This document shows, in pieces, positions 1 to 10,829 of a stretch of DNA of 64,000 nt (positions are counted from its first letter, which is position 1; the number at the start of each line of letters is the position of its first letter). The stretch comes from Panulirus ornatus (taxonomy: Eukaryota; Arthropoda; Malacostraca; Decapoda; Palinuridae). Below the pieces are notes generated by a model that was not told the DNA's origin, made no database searches, and saw only the letters and a list, made by a program, of their open reading frames with translations. Where the stretch lies: positions 70,285,762 through 70,349,761 of the forward strand of contig NC_092242.1 in assembly GCF_036320965.1 (NCBI RefSeq), given 5' to 3'. The position numbers were made by a program, and so were the translations under genes.

Positions 1-14
1 AAGGGGGTTATGAG

Positions 15-422
15 GTGTCCTGCGAGCCGCGCATTCCGATTGTGGGGTCCTTTCGGAAGAACATCGTCGCTTCCAAAGGCGCAGAGGCCTACATATTTGA
101 CACACAGGTCTCTGGGGTTCACTTCCCGCTTTCAGGTGTACACCATCATAAGTGCAGCTACTACGGTACCCCGGAAGTCTTACAAGGCGTACGGGAATAC
201 ACCGGGAAAGACACCGTGCACGTAACATCGGCCACCTTAAGTTGGCGAGGTGCATGGTGTCAAGAAAGCGCGAGTGCTCTCAGAGGGTTAGGGCTGACAT
301 ACCGGTACCTTGAGATGTGCACGGTCAAAGCCCTAACCTGGACTCACAGGATTGTTGTCCCAGAGCACCGGTTAAAAATCGGAACGGGACTGCCCAAAAA
401 CGCCACAAGAAGCGCTCCGTAA
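15..422 (+). CDS. Unidentified coding-like ORF remnant, truncated at window edge
   Basis: An open frame of 135 codons that is not low-complexity and has protein-like composition. Its second half contains the stretch LSWRGAWCQESASALRGLGL, followed by a Trp/Arg-containing segment, which looks like a structured domain rather than chance translation. It is GC-richer than the LINE-dominated DNA downstream. The stop at 420-422 falls at the first partial unit of the 77-bp satellite, so the C-terminus may be artificial. The 5' part probably lies outside the window. I do not recognise the family; a retroelement or other mobile-gene remnant is possible. No function is proposed. Confidence 0.3.
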   Translation: MSCEPRIPIVGSFRKNIVASKGAEAYIFDTQVSGVHFPLSGVHHHKCSYYGTPEVLQGVREYTGKDTVHVTSATLSWRGAWCQESASALRGLGLTYRYLEMCTVKALTWTHRIVVPEHRLKIGTGLPKNATRSAP

Positions 423-424
423 AT

Positions 425-2886
425 TTGCGCTCCTTACCTCTCAGGTTAGCGCGCACAGAGTGTCGGAGGGCAAAAGTGGCGTGGGATTGCGCTCCGTGAC
501 CTTCCGCCGCTTACCTCTCAGGTTAGCGCGCACAGAGTGTCGGAGGGCAAAAGTGGCGTGGGATTGCGCTCCGTCACCTTCCGCCGCTTACCTCTCAGGT
601 TAGCGCGCACCGAGTGTCGGAGGGCAAAAGTGGCGTGGGATTGCGCTCCGTCACCTTCCGCCGCTTACCTCTCAGGTTAGCGCGCACCGAGTGTCGGAGG
701 GCAAAAGTGGCGTGGGATTGCGCTCCGTCACCTTCCGCCGCTTACCTCTCAGGTTAGCGCGCACCGAGTGTCGGAGGGCAAAAGTGGCGTGGGATTGCGC
801 TCCGTCACCTTCCGCCGCTTACCTCTCAGGTTAGCGCGCACCGAGTGTCGGAGGGCAAAAGTGGCGTGGGATTGCGCTCCGTCACCTTCCGCCGCTTACC
901 TCTCAGGTTAGCGCGCACCGAGTGTCGGAGGGCAAAAGTGGCGTGGGATTGCGCTCCGTCACCTTCCGCCGCTTACCTCTCAGGTTAGCGCGCACCGAGT
1001 GTCGGAGGGCAAAAGTGGCGTGGGATTGCGCTCCGTCACCTTCCGCCGCTTACCTCTCAGGTTAGCGCGCACCGAGTGTCGGAGGGCAAAAGTGGCGTGG
1101 GATTGCGCTCCGTCACCTTCCGCCGCTTACCTCTCAGGTTAGCGCGCACCGAGTGTCGGAGGGCAAAAGTGGCGTGGGATTGCGCTCCGTCACCTTCCGC
1201 CGCTTACCTCTCAGGTTAGCGCGCACAGAGGTGTCGGAGGGCAAAAGTGGCGTGGGATTGCGCTCCGTCACCTTCCGCCGCTTACCTCTCAGGTTAGCGC
1301 GCACCGAGTGTCGGAGGGCAAAAGTGGCGTGGGATTGCGCTCCGTCACCTTCCGCCGCTTACCTCTCAGGTTAGCGCGCACCGAGTGTCGGAGGGCAAAA
1401 GTGGCGTGGGATTGCGCTCCGTCACCTTCCGCCGCTTACCTCTCAGGTTAGCGCGCACCGAGTGTCGGAGGGCAAAAGTGGCGTGGGATTGCGCTCCGTC
1501 ACCTTCCGCCGCTTACCTCTCAGGTTAGCGCGCACCGAGTGTCGGAGGGCAAAAGTGGCGTGGGATTGCGCTCCGTCACCTTCCGCCGCTTACCTCTCAG
1601 GTTAGCGCGCACCGAGTGTCGGAGGGCAAAAGTGGCGTGGGATTGCGCTCCGTCACCTTCCGCCGCTTACCTCTCAGGTTAGCGCGCACCGAGTGTCGGA
1701 GGGCAAAAGTGGCGTGGGATTGCGCTCCGTCACCTTCCGCCGCTTACCTCTCAGGTTAGCGCGCACCGAGTGTCGGAGGGCAAAAGTGGCGTGGGATTGC
1801 GCTCCGTCACCTTCCGCCGCTTACCTCTCAGGTTAGCGCGCACCGAGTGTCGGAGGGCAAAAGTGGCGTGGGATTGCGCTCCGTCACCTTCCGCCGCTTA
1901 CCTCTCAGGTTAGCGCGCACAGAGTGTCGGAGGGCAAAAGTGGCGTGGGATTGCGCTCCGTCACCTTCCGCCGCTTACCTCTCAGGTTAGCGCGCACAGA
2001 GTGTCGGAGGGCAAAAGTGGCGTGGGATTGCGCTCCGTCACCTTCCGCCGCTTACCTCTCAGGTTAGCGCGCACAGAGTGTCGGAGGGCAAAAGTGGCGT
2101 GGGATTGCGCTCCGTCACCTTCCGCCGCTTACCTCTCAGGTTAGCGCGCACAGAGTGTCGGAGGGCAAAAGTGGCGTGGGATTGCGCTCCGTCACCTTCC
2201 GCCGCTTACCTCTCAGGTTAGCGCGCACAGAGTGTCGGAGGGCAAAAGTGGCGTGGGATTGCGCTCCGTCACCTTCCGCCGCTTACCTCTCAGGTTAGCG
2301 CGCACAGAGTGTCGGAGGGCAAAAGTGGCGTGGGATTGCGCTCCGTCACCTTCCGCCGCTTACCTCTCAGGTTAGCGCGCACAGAGTGTCGGAGGGCAAA
2401 AGTGGCGTGGGATTGCGCTCCGTCACCTTCCGCCGCTTACCTCTCAGGTTAGCGCGCACCGAGTGTCGGAGGGCAAAAGTGGCGTGGGATTGCGCTCCGT
2501 CACCTTCCGCCGCTTACCTCTCAGGTTAGCGCGCACGAGTGTCGGAGGGCAAAAGTGGCGTGGATTGCGCTCCGTCACCTTCCGCCGCTTACCTCTCAGG
2601 TTAGCGCGCACGAGTGTCGGAGGGCAAAAGTGGCGTGGGATTGCGCTCCGTCACCTTCCGCCGCTTACCTCTCAGGTTAGCGCGCACAGAGTGTCGGAGG
2701 GCAAAAGTGGCGTGGGATTGCGCTCCGTCACCTTCCGCCGCTTACCTCTCAGGTTAGCGCGCACCGAGTGTCGGAGGGCAAAAGTGGCGTGGGATTGCGC
2801 TCCGTCACCTTCCGCCGCTTACCTCTCAGGTTAGCGCGCACCGAGTGTCGGAGGGCAAAAGTGGCGTGGGATTGCGCTCCGTCACC
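425..2886. repeat. 77-bp GC-rich tandem satellite, about 32 units
   Basis: The same 77-bp unit repeats head to tail from about 425 up to the assembly gap; for example taggcgcgcac-type landmarks recur exactly 77 bases apart (601, 678, 755). Each unit holds the landmarks gtgtcggagggcaaaagtgg and cctctcaggttagcgcgcac. Units differ mainly at one site (cacagag, caccgag or cacgag), and the variants come in blocks, as unequal crossing-over would produce. Because 77 is not a multiple of three, the short ORFs across it are artefacts. The array is much GC-richer than its surroundings. Its true length is unknown because it ends in a gap. Confidence 0.95.
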
Positions 2887-2986
2887 NNNNNNNNNNNNNN
2901 NNNNNNNNNNNNNNNNNNNNNNNNNNNNNNNNNNNNNNNNNNNNNNNNNNNNNNNNNNNNNNNNNNNNNNNNNNNNNNNNNNNNNN
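2887..2986. other. Assembly gap (100 N)
   Basis: Exactly 100 N, the conventional placeholder for a gap of unknown size. It lies inside or at the end of the 77-bp satellite. Confidence 0.99.
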
Positions 2987-3698
2987 TATAATCCTATCTA
3001 TTGCTCATGCCTCACAACCATATAACATTCTTGGAACCACTATTCCTTCAAACATACCCATTTTTGCTTTACGAGATAACATTCTCGCCTTCCACACATT
3101 CTTCAATACTCCCAGAACCTTCACCCCCTTCCCCAACCTGTGACTCACTTCCGCTTCCATGGTTCCATCCGCTGCTAAATCCACGCCCAGATATCTAAAA
3201 CACTTCACTTCCAGTTTTTCTCCATTCAAACTTATCTCCCAATTGACTTGTCCCTCAACCCTTCTGTACCTAATATCCTTGCTCTTAATGAAATCTACTC
3301 TCAGCTTTCTTCTTTCACACACTTTACCAAACTCAGTCACCAGTTCTGCAGTTTCTCACATGAATCAGCCACCAGCACTGTATCATCAGCGAACAACAAC
3401 TGACTCACTTCTCAAGCCCTTTGGTCCCCAACAGACTGCATACTTGCCCCTCTCTCCAAAACTCTTGAATTCACCTCCCTAACAACCCCATCCATAAACA
3501 TATTAAACAACCATGGAGACATCAAGCACCCCTGCCACAAACCAACATTCACTGGGAACCAGTCACATTCCTCTGTTCCTACTCATACACATGCCTTACA
3601 TCCGCGATAAAAGCTTTTCACTGCTTCTAGCAACTTACCTCCCACACAATATACTCTTAATACCTTCCACAGAGCATCTCTATCAACTCTTATCATAG
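2987..3698 (-). mobile_element. RTE-like LINE fragment (RT palm to post-RT region)
   Basis: The minus strand encodes a degraded reverse-transcriptase stretch. The clearest frame (3340 to 3005) contains the post-palm motifs VTEFGKVCERRKLRV-like, FRYLGVDLAADGTMEAEV and MLYGCEA. Higher coordinates continue back through the FADD-type palm motif and the GLRQG-like motif to the AYDRV region. Frameshifts and stops break it throughout. The 3' end is lost at the assembly gap. It belongs to the same family as the other LINE copies here but is clearly diverged, so it is an old insertion. Confidence 0.85.
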
Positions 3699-3716
3699 CA
3701 ACTCTTTATCTGTTTA

Positions 3717-3845
3717 TTACACTTTGTCGCAAGGAAACGGACAAAAGAATGGCCCAACCCACCCACAACACATGTATATACATACACGCCCACACACGCA
3801 CATATACATACCTATACATATCAACATATACATTTTGATTTATGA
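3717..3845 (-). mobile_element. LINE 3'-end fragment
   Basis: Contains a shortened form of the family's 3' tail (tttgtcgc... gcaaggaaac, then aatggcccaaccc and the acatgtatatacatac stretch). It abuts a second copy of the same tail at 3850, so two 3' ends are stacked side by side in the same orientation. Confidence 0.7.
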
Positions 3846-4054
3846 TTTTGTTTTGTCGCTGTCTCCCGCATTAGCAAGATAGCGCAAGGAAACAGACGAA
3901 AGAATGGCCCAACCCACCCACATACAAATGTATATACATACACATCCACACACGCAAATATACATACCTATACATCACAATGTATACATATATATACACA
4001 CACAGACATATACATATTCCTATGAGTCCATGGGGAAAATGAAACACAAAAAGT

Positions 4055-4095
4055 TCCCAAGTGCACTTTTGTGTAATAATCACATCATCAGGGGA
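4055..4095 (-). ncRNA. Degenerate hammerhead copy in the opposite arm
   Basis: On the minus strand CTGATGA lies at 4091-4085, and stem I is fully paired (TCCC with GGGA). The GAAA element reads AAAA because the invariant G is changed (base 4070). It should therefore be inactive, while the partner arm keeps the intact core. Confidence 0.5.
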
Positions 4096-4259
4096 GACAC
4101 AAGAGAGAAGTATAACAGTCAGTTGTTATATATCGAAGAGGCGAAGCTAGAACACCATTTGATAAACATGTGATTGGACAATCACATGTTTACCAAATGG
4201 CGTCCTAGCTTCGTCTCTTCAATGTATATCAACTGACTGTTATACTTCTCTCTTGTGTC

Positions 4260-4302
4260 TCTCCTGATGATGTGATTATTACACGAAAGTGCACTTGGGA
4301 AC
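4260..4302 (+). ncRNA. Candidate type-I hammerhead ribozyme (Penelope-associated)
   Basis: The conserved core is complete: CTGATGA at 4264-4270 and GAAA at 4285-4288. A stem-II-like segment (tgtgattattacac) lies between them; it pairs as five base pairs if one base next to GAAA is left out. Stem III forms from AGT/ACT (4288-4290 with 4293-4295). The predicted cleavage site is after T4296. Stem I pairs TCTC (4260-4263) with GGGA (4297-4300), including one G-U. Hammerheads are known in Penelope-like elements. The imperfect stem II and two-base stem III loop are weak points. Confidence 0.55.
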
Positions 4303-5440
4303 TTTTCATGTTTAATTTTCCCCCTGGACTCATAGGAATATCTTGATCATGCGCAAAATTGTGATCCTTTCCAACATATACATATATACACATGTACATA
4401 ATTCATACTGTCTGCCTTTATTCATTCCCATCGCCACCCACCACACATGAAATACAAAAACCCTCCCCCCGCATGTGTGCGAGGTAGCGCTAGGAAGACA
4501 ACAAAGGCCCCATTTGTTCACACTCAGTCTCTAGCTGTCATGAAATAATGCACCGAAACCACAGCTCCCTTTCCACCTCCAGGCTCCACAGAACTTTCCA
4601 TGGTTTACCCCAAACGCTTCACATGCCCTGGTTCAATCTATTGACAGCGCGTCGACCCTGGTATACCACGTCGTTCCAATTCACTCTATTCCTTGAACGC
4701 CTTTCACGCTCCTGCATGTTCAGGCCCCGATCACTCAAAATCTTTTTCACTCCATCTTTCCACCTCCAATTTGGTCTCCCACTTCTCCCCATTCCCTCCA
4801 CCTCTGACACATATATCTTCTTGGTCAATGTCTCCTCACTCATTCTCTCCATGAGACCAAACCATTTCAAAACACCCTCTTCTACTTTCTCAACCACACT
4901 CTTTTTATTATCACACATCTCTCTTACCCTATTATTACTTACTCGATCAAACCACCTCATACCACACACTGTCCTTAAACATCTCATTTCCAGGACATCC
5001 ACCCTCCTCCACACACCTCTATCTATAGCCCACGCCTCGCAACCATATAACATTGTTGGAACTACTATTCCTTCAAACATACCCATTTTTGCTTTCCGAA
5101 ATAATGTTCTCAACATCCACACATTCTTCAACGCTCCCAGAACTTTCACCCCCTCCCCCACCCTATGATTCACTTCCACTTCCATGGTTCCATCTGCTGC
5201 CAAATCCACTCCCAGATATCTAAAGCACTTTACTTCCTCCAGTTTTTTTCCATTCAAACTTACCTCCCAACTGACTTGTCCCTCAACCCTACTGTACCTA
5301 ATAACCTTGCTCTTATTCACATTTACTCTCAGCTTTCTTCTTTCACACACTTTACCAAACTCAGTCACCAGCTTCTGCAGTTTCTCACACGAATCACCCA
5401 CCAGCGCTGTATCATCAGCGAACAACAACTGACTCACATA

Positions 5441-5680
5441 CATACATAAACATTTATACACATGTACATATTCATACTTGCTGCTTTCATCCATTCCCAT
5501 CGCCATCCCGCCACACATGAAATGCCCCCACCCCCCCTTCCCCCTGCGCAGATGCATGCGAGGTAGCAGCAGGAAAAGACAACAAAGGCCACATTCATTC
5601 ACAATCAGTCTCTAGCTGCCATGTGTAATGCCCCGAAACCACAGCTCCCTTTCCACATCCAGGCCTCACAAAACTTCCAA
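5441..5680 (-). mobile_element. LINE long-type 3' UTR fragment
   Basis: Carries the family's long 3' UTR in reverse: the gtacatattcatac tract, catttcatgtgtgg (complement), the cgaggtagc block, gacaacaaaggcc, agtctctagctg and ctccctttccac. No coding part is attached. It ends abruptly at about 5680, near aacttcca. Confidence 0.75.
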
Positions 5681-5812
5681 TGAGAGGATTTGCTATTCTT
5701 TCTTCGTCTGTTTCCTGATGCTACCTCACTGATGCGGGAACAACGATCAAGTAAGATATCATTAATAATAATAAATACTGTAGTTGTATTTAAGAAAGAG
5801 TGATATCCGTTC
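5681..5812 (+). mobile_element. Short LINE/SINE 3'-end fragment and flank
   Basis: Bases 5695-5750 match the family's terminal tail (ttcgtctgtttcctgatgct, then acctcactgatgcggg and a tail ending in aataataataaat). The remainder up to 5812 is unassigned, ending just before the 13-bp direct repeat at 5813. Confidence 0.55.
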
Positions 5813-5825
5813 TATTTCTGTAATT
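5813..5825. repeat. Target-site duplication, left copy (tatttctgtaatt)
   Basis: The same 13 bases recur at 8592-8604. They bracket a plus-strand LINE copy whose A/TA tail has itself received a minus-strand copy. The left copy directly abuts the 5'-truncated start of the plus copy. Confidence 0.75.
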
Positions 5826-7777
5826 GAAAGCCGGCAAGGCAGCAGGTTTGGATGGTATTGCAGTGGAATTTATTAAAAAAGGGGGTGATTGTATTGTTGA
5901 CTGGTTGGTAAGGTTATTTAATGTATGTATGACTCATGGTGAGGTGCCTGAGGATTGGTGGAATGCGTGCATAGTGCCATTGTACAAAGCCAAAGGGGAT
6001 AAGAGTGAGTGCTCAAATTACAGAGGTATAAGTTTGTTGAGTATTCCTGGTAAATTATATGGGAGGGTATTGATTGAGAGGGTGAAGGCATGTACAGAGC
6101 ATCAGATTGGGGAAGAGCAGTGTGGTTTCAGAAGTGGTAGAGGATGTGTGGATCAGGTGTTTGCTTTGAAGAATGTATGTGAGAAATACTTAGAAAAGCA
6201 AATGGATTTGTATGTAGTATTTATGGATCTGGAGAAGGCATATGATAAGAGTTGATATAGATGCTCTGTGGAAGGTATTAAGAATATATGGTGTGGGAGG
6301 CAAGTTGTTAGAAGCAGTGAAAAGTTTTTATCGAGGATGTAAGGCATGTGTACGTGCAGGAAGAGAGGAAAGTGATTGGTTCTCAGTGAATGTAGGTTTG
6401 CGGCAAGGGTGTGTGATGTCTTCACAGGTTGTTTAATTTGTTTATGGATGGGGGTTGTTAGGGAGGTGAATGCAAGAGTTTTGTAAAGAGGGGCAAGTAT
6501 GAAGTCTGTTGAGGATGAGAGAGCTTGGGAAGTGAGTCAGTTGTTGTTCGCTGATGATACAGCCCTGGTGGCTGATCTATGTGAGAAACTGTAGATGCTG
6601 GTGACTGAGTTTGGTAAAGTGTGTGGAAGAAGAAAGTTAAGAGTAAATGTGAATAAGAGCAAGGTAATTAGGTACAGTAGGGTTGAGGGTCAAGTCAATT
6701 GGGAGGCAAGTTTGAATGGAGATAAACTGGAGGAAGTAAAGTGTTTTAGATATCTGGGAGTGGATCTGGCAGCGGATGGAACCATGGAAGCGGAAGTGCA
6801 TCATAGAGTGGGGGAGGGGGCGAAAATTCTGGGAGCCTTGAAGAATGTGTGGAAGTCGAGAACATGATCTCGGAAAGCAAAAATGGGTATGTTTGAAGGA
6901 AGGTATAGTGGTTCCAACAATGTTGTATGGTTGCGAGGCGTGGGCTATGGATAGAGTTGTGCGTAGGAGGGTGGATGTGCTGGAAATGAGATATTTGAGG
7001 ACAATGTGTGGTGTGAGGTGGTTTGATCGAGTAAGTAATGTAAGGGTAAGAGAGATGTGTGGAAATAAAAAGAGCGTGGTTGAGAGAGCAGAAGAGGGTG
7101 TTTTGAAATGGTTTGGGCACATGGAGAGAATGAGTGAGGAAAGATTGACCAAGAGGATATATGTGTCGGAGGTGGAGGGAACAAGGAGAAGTGGGAGACC
7201 AAATTGGAGGTGGAAAGATGGAGTGAAAAAGATTTTGTGTGATCGGGGCCTGAACATGCAGGAGGGTGAAAGGAGGGCAAGGAATAGAGTGAATTGGATC
7301 GATGTGGTATACCGGGATTGACTTGCTGTCAGTGGATTAAATCAGGGCATGTGAAGTGTCTGGGGTGGGCCGTGGAAGGTTGTGTGGGGCCTGGATGTGG
7401 AAAGGGAGCTGTGGTTTCAGGCATTATTGCGTGGCAGCTGGAGACTGAGTGTGAACAAATGGGGCCTTTGTTGTCTTTTCCTAGTGCTATCTCGCACACA
7501 TGAGGGGGGAGGGGGATGGTATTCCATGTGTGGCGAGGTGGCGATGGGAGTGAATGGGGGCAGACAGTGTGAATTGTGTGCATGGGTATATATGTATGTG
7601 TCTGTGTATGTATATATATATGTGTACATTGAGATGTATAGGTATGTATATTTGCGTGTGTGGACGTGTGTGTGTATACATTGGGTATGGGGGTGGGTTG
7701 GGCCATTTCTTTCATCTGTTTCCTTGCGCTACCTCGCACATGCAGGAGACAGCGACAAAGCAAAATAAATAAAAAAA
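5826..7777 (+). mobile_element. 5'-truncated RTE-like LINE copy, long 3' UTR
   Basis: Starts inside the pre-RT region (KAGKAAGLDGIAVEF). It continues through NYRGISLLSIPGKLYGRVL, GFRSGRGCVDQVFALK, the catalytic MDLEKAYD (motif A), GLRQGCVMS (motif B), FADDTALV (motif C) and YLGVDLAADGTMEAEV. The C-terminal RWFDRVSN and GRPNWRWKDGVKKIL motifs follow. Coding ends near 7321, then comes the long 3' UTR with the cgctacctcgc...ggagacagcgacaaagc terminus and an A-rich tail. Frameshifts at about 6240, 6425, 6590 and 6860 make it a pseudogene. The main open pieces are 5824-6255, 6595-6867 and 6845-7321. Confidence 0.9.
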
Positions 7778-8583
7778 TTTTTTTTTTTCTTTTTTTTAAT
7801 ACTTTGTCGCTGTCTCCCGCGTTTGCGAGGTAGCGCAAGGAAACAGACGAAAGAAATGGCCCAACCCCCCCCATACACATGTATATACATACGTCCACAC
7901 ACGCAAATATACATACCTACACAGCTTTCCATGGCTTACCCCAGACGCTTCACATGCCTTGATTCAATCCACTGACAGCACGTCAACCCCGGTATACCAC
8001 ATCGCTCCAATTCACTCTATTCCTTGCCCTCCTTTCACCCTCCTGCATGTTCAGGCCCCGATCACACAAAATCTTTTTCACTCCATCTTTCCACCTCCAA
8101 TTTGGTCTCCCTCTTCTCCTTGTTCCCTCCACCTCCGACACATATATCCTCTTGGTCAATCTTTCCTCACTCATCCTCTCCATGTGCCCAAACCACTTCA
8201 AAACACCCTCTTCTGCTCTCTCAACCATGCTCTTTTTATTTCCACACATCTCTCTTACCCTTACGTTACTCACTCGATCAAACCACCTCACACCACACAT
8301 TGTCCTCAAACATCTCATTTCCAGCACATCCATCCTCCTGCGCACAACTCTATCCATAGCCCACGCCTCGCAACCATACAACATTGTTGGAACCACTATT
8401 CCTTCAAACATACCCATTTTTGCTTTCCGAGATCATGTTCTCGACTTCCACACATTCTTCAAGGCCCCCAGAATTTTCGCCCCCTCCCCCACCCTATGAT
8501 CCACTTCCGCTTCCATGGTTCCATCCGCTGCCAGATCCACTCCAAGATATCTAAAACACTTCACTTCCTCCAGTTTTTCTCCA
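7778..8583 (-). mobile_element. 5'-truncated young RTE-like LINE copy (short 3' UTR)
   Basis: On the minus strand this starts at the GEKLEEVKCFRYLG codons (8583) and runs through MLYGCEAWAMDRVVRRRMDV, RWFDRVSN and GRPNWRWKDGVKKIL. The final open frame spans 8417 to 7983. It ends in the short-type 3' UTR and a poly(T) on the plus strand (7778-7798). The short 3' UTR lacks the roughly 320-bp block present in older copies. It sits in the A/TA tail of the plus copy upstream, so the two copies are tail to tail. Confidence 0.88.
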
Positions 8584-8591
8584 TATATATA

Positions 8592-8604
8592 TATTTCTGT
8601 AATT
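8592..8604. repeat. Target-site duplication, right copy (tatttctgtaatt)
   Basis: Exact 13-base match to 5813-5825. It follows a short (TA)n remnant, which I interpret as the tail of the plus copy at 5826. Confidence 0.75.
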
Positions 8605-9220
8605 AGGAATGTACCATGGCACACTGGTTGTGAAGCGCTGCTTTTGAGCATAAGCCCTTCTACTTAAGTAGCGAGCTTAAAAATCCCTCTTTCCCTCATA
8701 GTTGGCTCAGGAAAAATTGAAAGAATACTTCCCACACATTCCTCACGTGTCGTAGAAAGCGACTAAAGGGGACAGGAGCGGGGGGCTGGAAACCCTCCCC
8801 TCCTTGTATCTTAACTTTCTAAAAGGGGGAAACAGAAGAAGGAGTCATGTGGGGAGTGCTCATCCTCCTCGAAGGCTCAGATTGGGGTGTCTAAATGTGT
8901 GTGTCTTTTCCTAGCGCTACCTCGCACACATGAGGGGGGAGGGGGTTGTTATTTCATGTGTGGCGGGGTAGCAATGGGAATGAATAAAGGCAGACAGTAT
9001 GAATTATGTACATGTGTATATATGTTTATGTCTGTGTGTGTATATATATGTATACGTTGAGATGTATAGGTATGTATATTTGTGTGTGTGGACGTGTATG
9101 TATATACATGTGTAAGCGGGTGGGTTGGGCCATTCTTTCATCTGTTTCCTTGTGCTACCTCGCTTACGTGGGAGACAGCGAAAAAGCAAAATAAATAAAT
9201 AAAAATAAATAAATAAATGA
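8605..9220 (+). mobile_element. Internally deleted non-autonomous LINE (5' UTR fused to 3' UTR)
   Basis: Bases 8605-8710 are unassigned. From about 8720 (gaatacttcccac) the family 5' UTR is present: cgtgtcgtagaaagcgac, aggagcggggggctgg, acagaagaaggagtca, then attggggtgtctaaatgtgt. At about 8906 it joins directly to the long 3' UTR (tcttttcctagcgctacctc) and continues to the ggagacagcg terminus at 9180. An (AAAT)n-like tail follows to about 9220. The whole endonuclease-RT ORF is missing. The junction sits at a short gt-rich microhomology. Confidence 0.8.

Positions 9221-10829
<1,609 letters not shown>

Larger units (their letters stand above)
4014..4373. mobile_element. Foldback of two Penelope-like element ends (near-perfect hairpin)
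   Basis: Bases 4014-4175 and 4180-4341 are inverted complements with about 160-bp arms and a four-base loop (ggac, 4176-4179). The arms begin at tattcctatgagtcc and close at catgtgatt/aatcacatg. Each arm carries sequence also present next to the Penelope-like protein remnant at 49650-50097, including the block aagttcccaag and tcacatcatcag. I therefore interpret this as two Penelope pseudo-LTR ends in inverted orientation without an ORF. Bases 4342-4373 (ending near gatcctttcc) appear to belong to the same insertion, because the interrupted LINE 3' UTR resumes after them. Confidence 0.65.
3846..5440 (-). mobile_element. RTE-like LINE copy with long 3' UTR, interrupted by a Penelope-end foldback
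   Basis: Read on the minus strand, this copy runs from the RT catalytic motif (FADDTALVGDS) through VNVNKSKVIRYSR, the YLGVDLAADGTMEVEV motif, MLYGCEAWAID, the RWFDRVSN region and the C-terminal GRPNWRWKDGVKKIL motif. It ends in the long 3' UTR (4374-4620) and the terminal tail (3850-4013). The 3' UTR is split by the foldback at 4014-4373; the tract cagacatatacatat resumes on the far side. A 327-codon open frame (5602 to 4619) covers most of the coding part. The copy is 5' truncated, with another LINE 3' UTR joined at about 5441. Confidence 0.85.

Noticed and set aside
1153..2834. ORFs encoding SEGKSGVGLRSVTFRRLPL-type repeats
   Set aside because: They arise only where one-base unit variants keep a frame open across the 77-bp satellite.
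425..2886. CRISPR-like direct repeats
   Set aside because: The 77-bp units are contiguous with no unique spacers, and the context is eukaryotic. It is a satellite.
7382..7768. Gly/Val/Tyr-rich ORFs over LINE 3' UTRs
   Set aside because: Translations of the TATATGTGTG-rich 3' UTR, with no domain and no constant frame between copies.
6637..8606. Long Ser/Pro/His-rich ORFs opposite LINE coding sequence (for example 6637-7257 minus, 7959-8606 plus)
   Set aside because: Antisense shadows of the LINE C-terminal domain; they recur opposite every copy.
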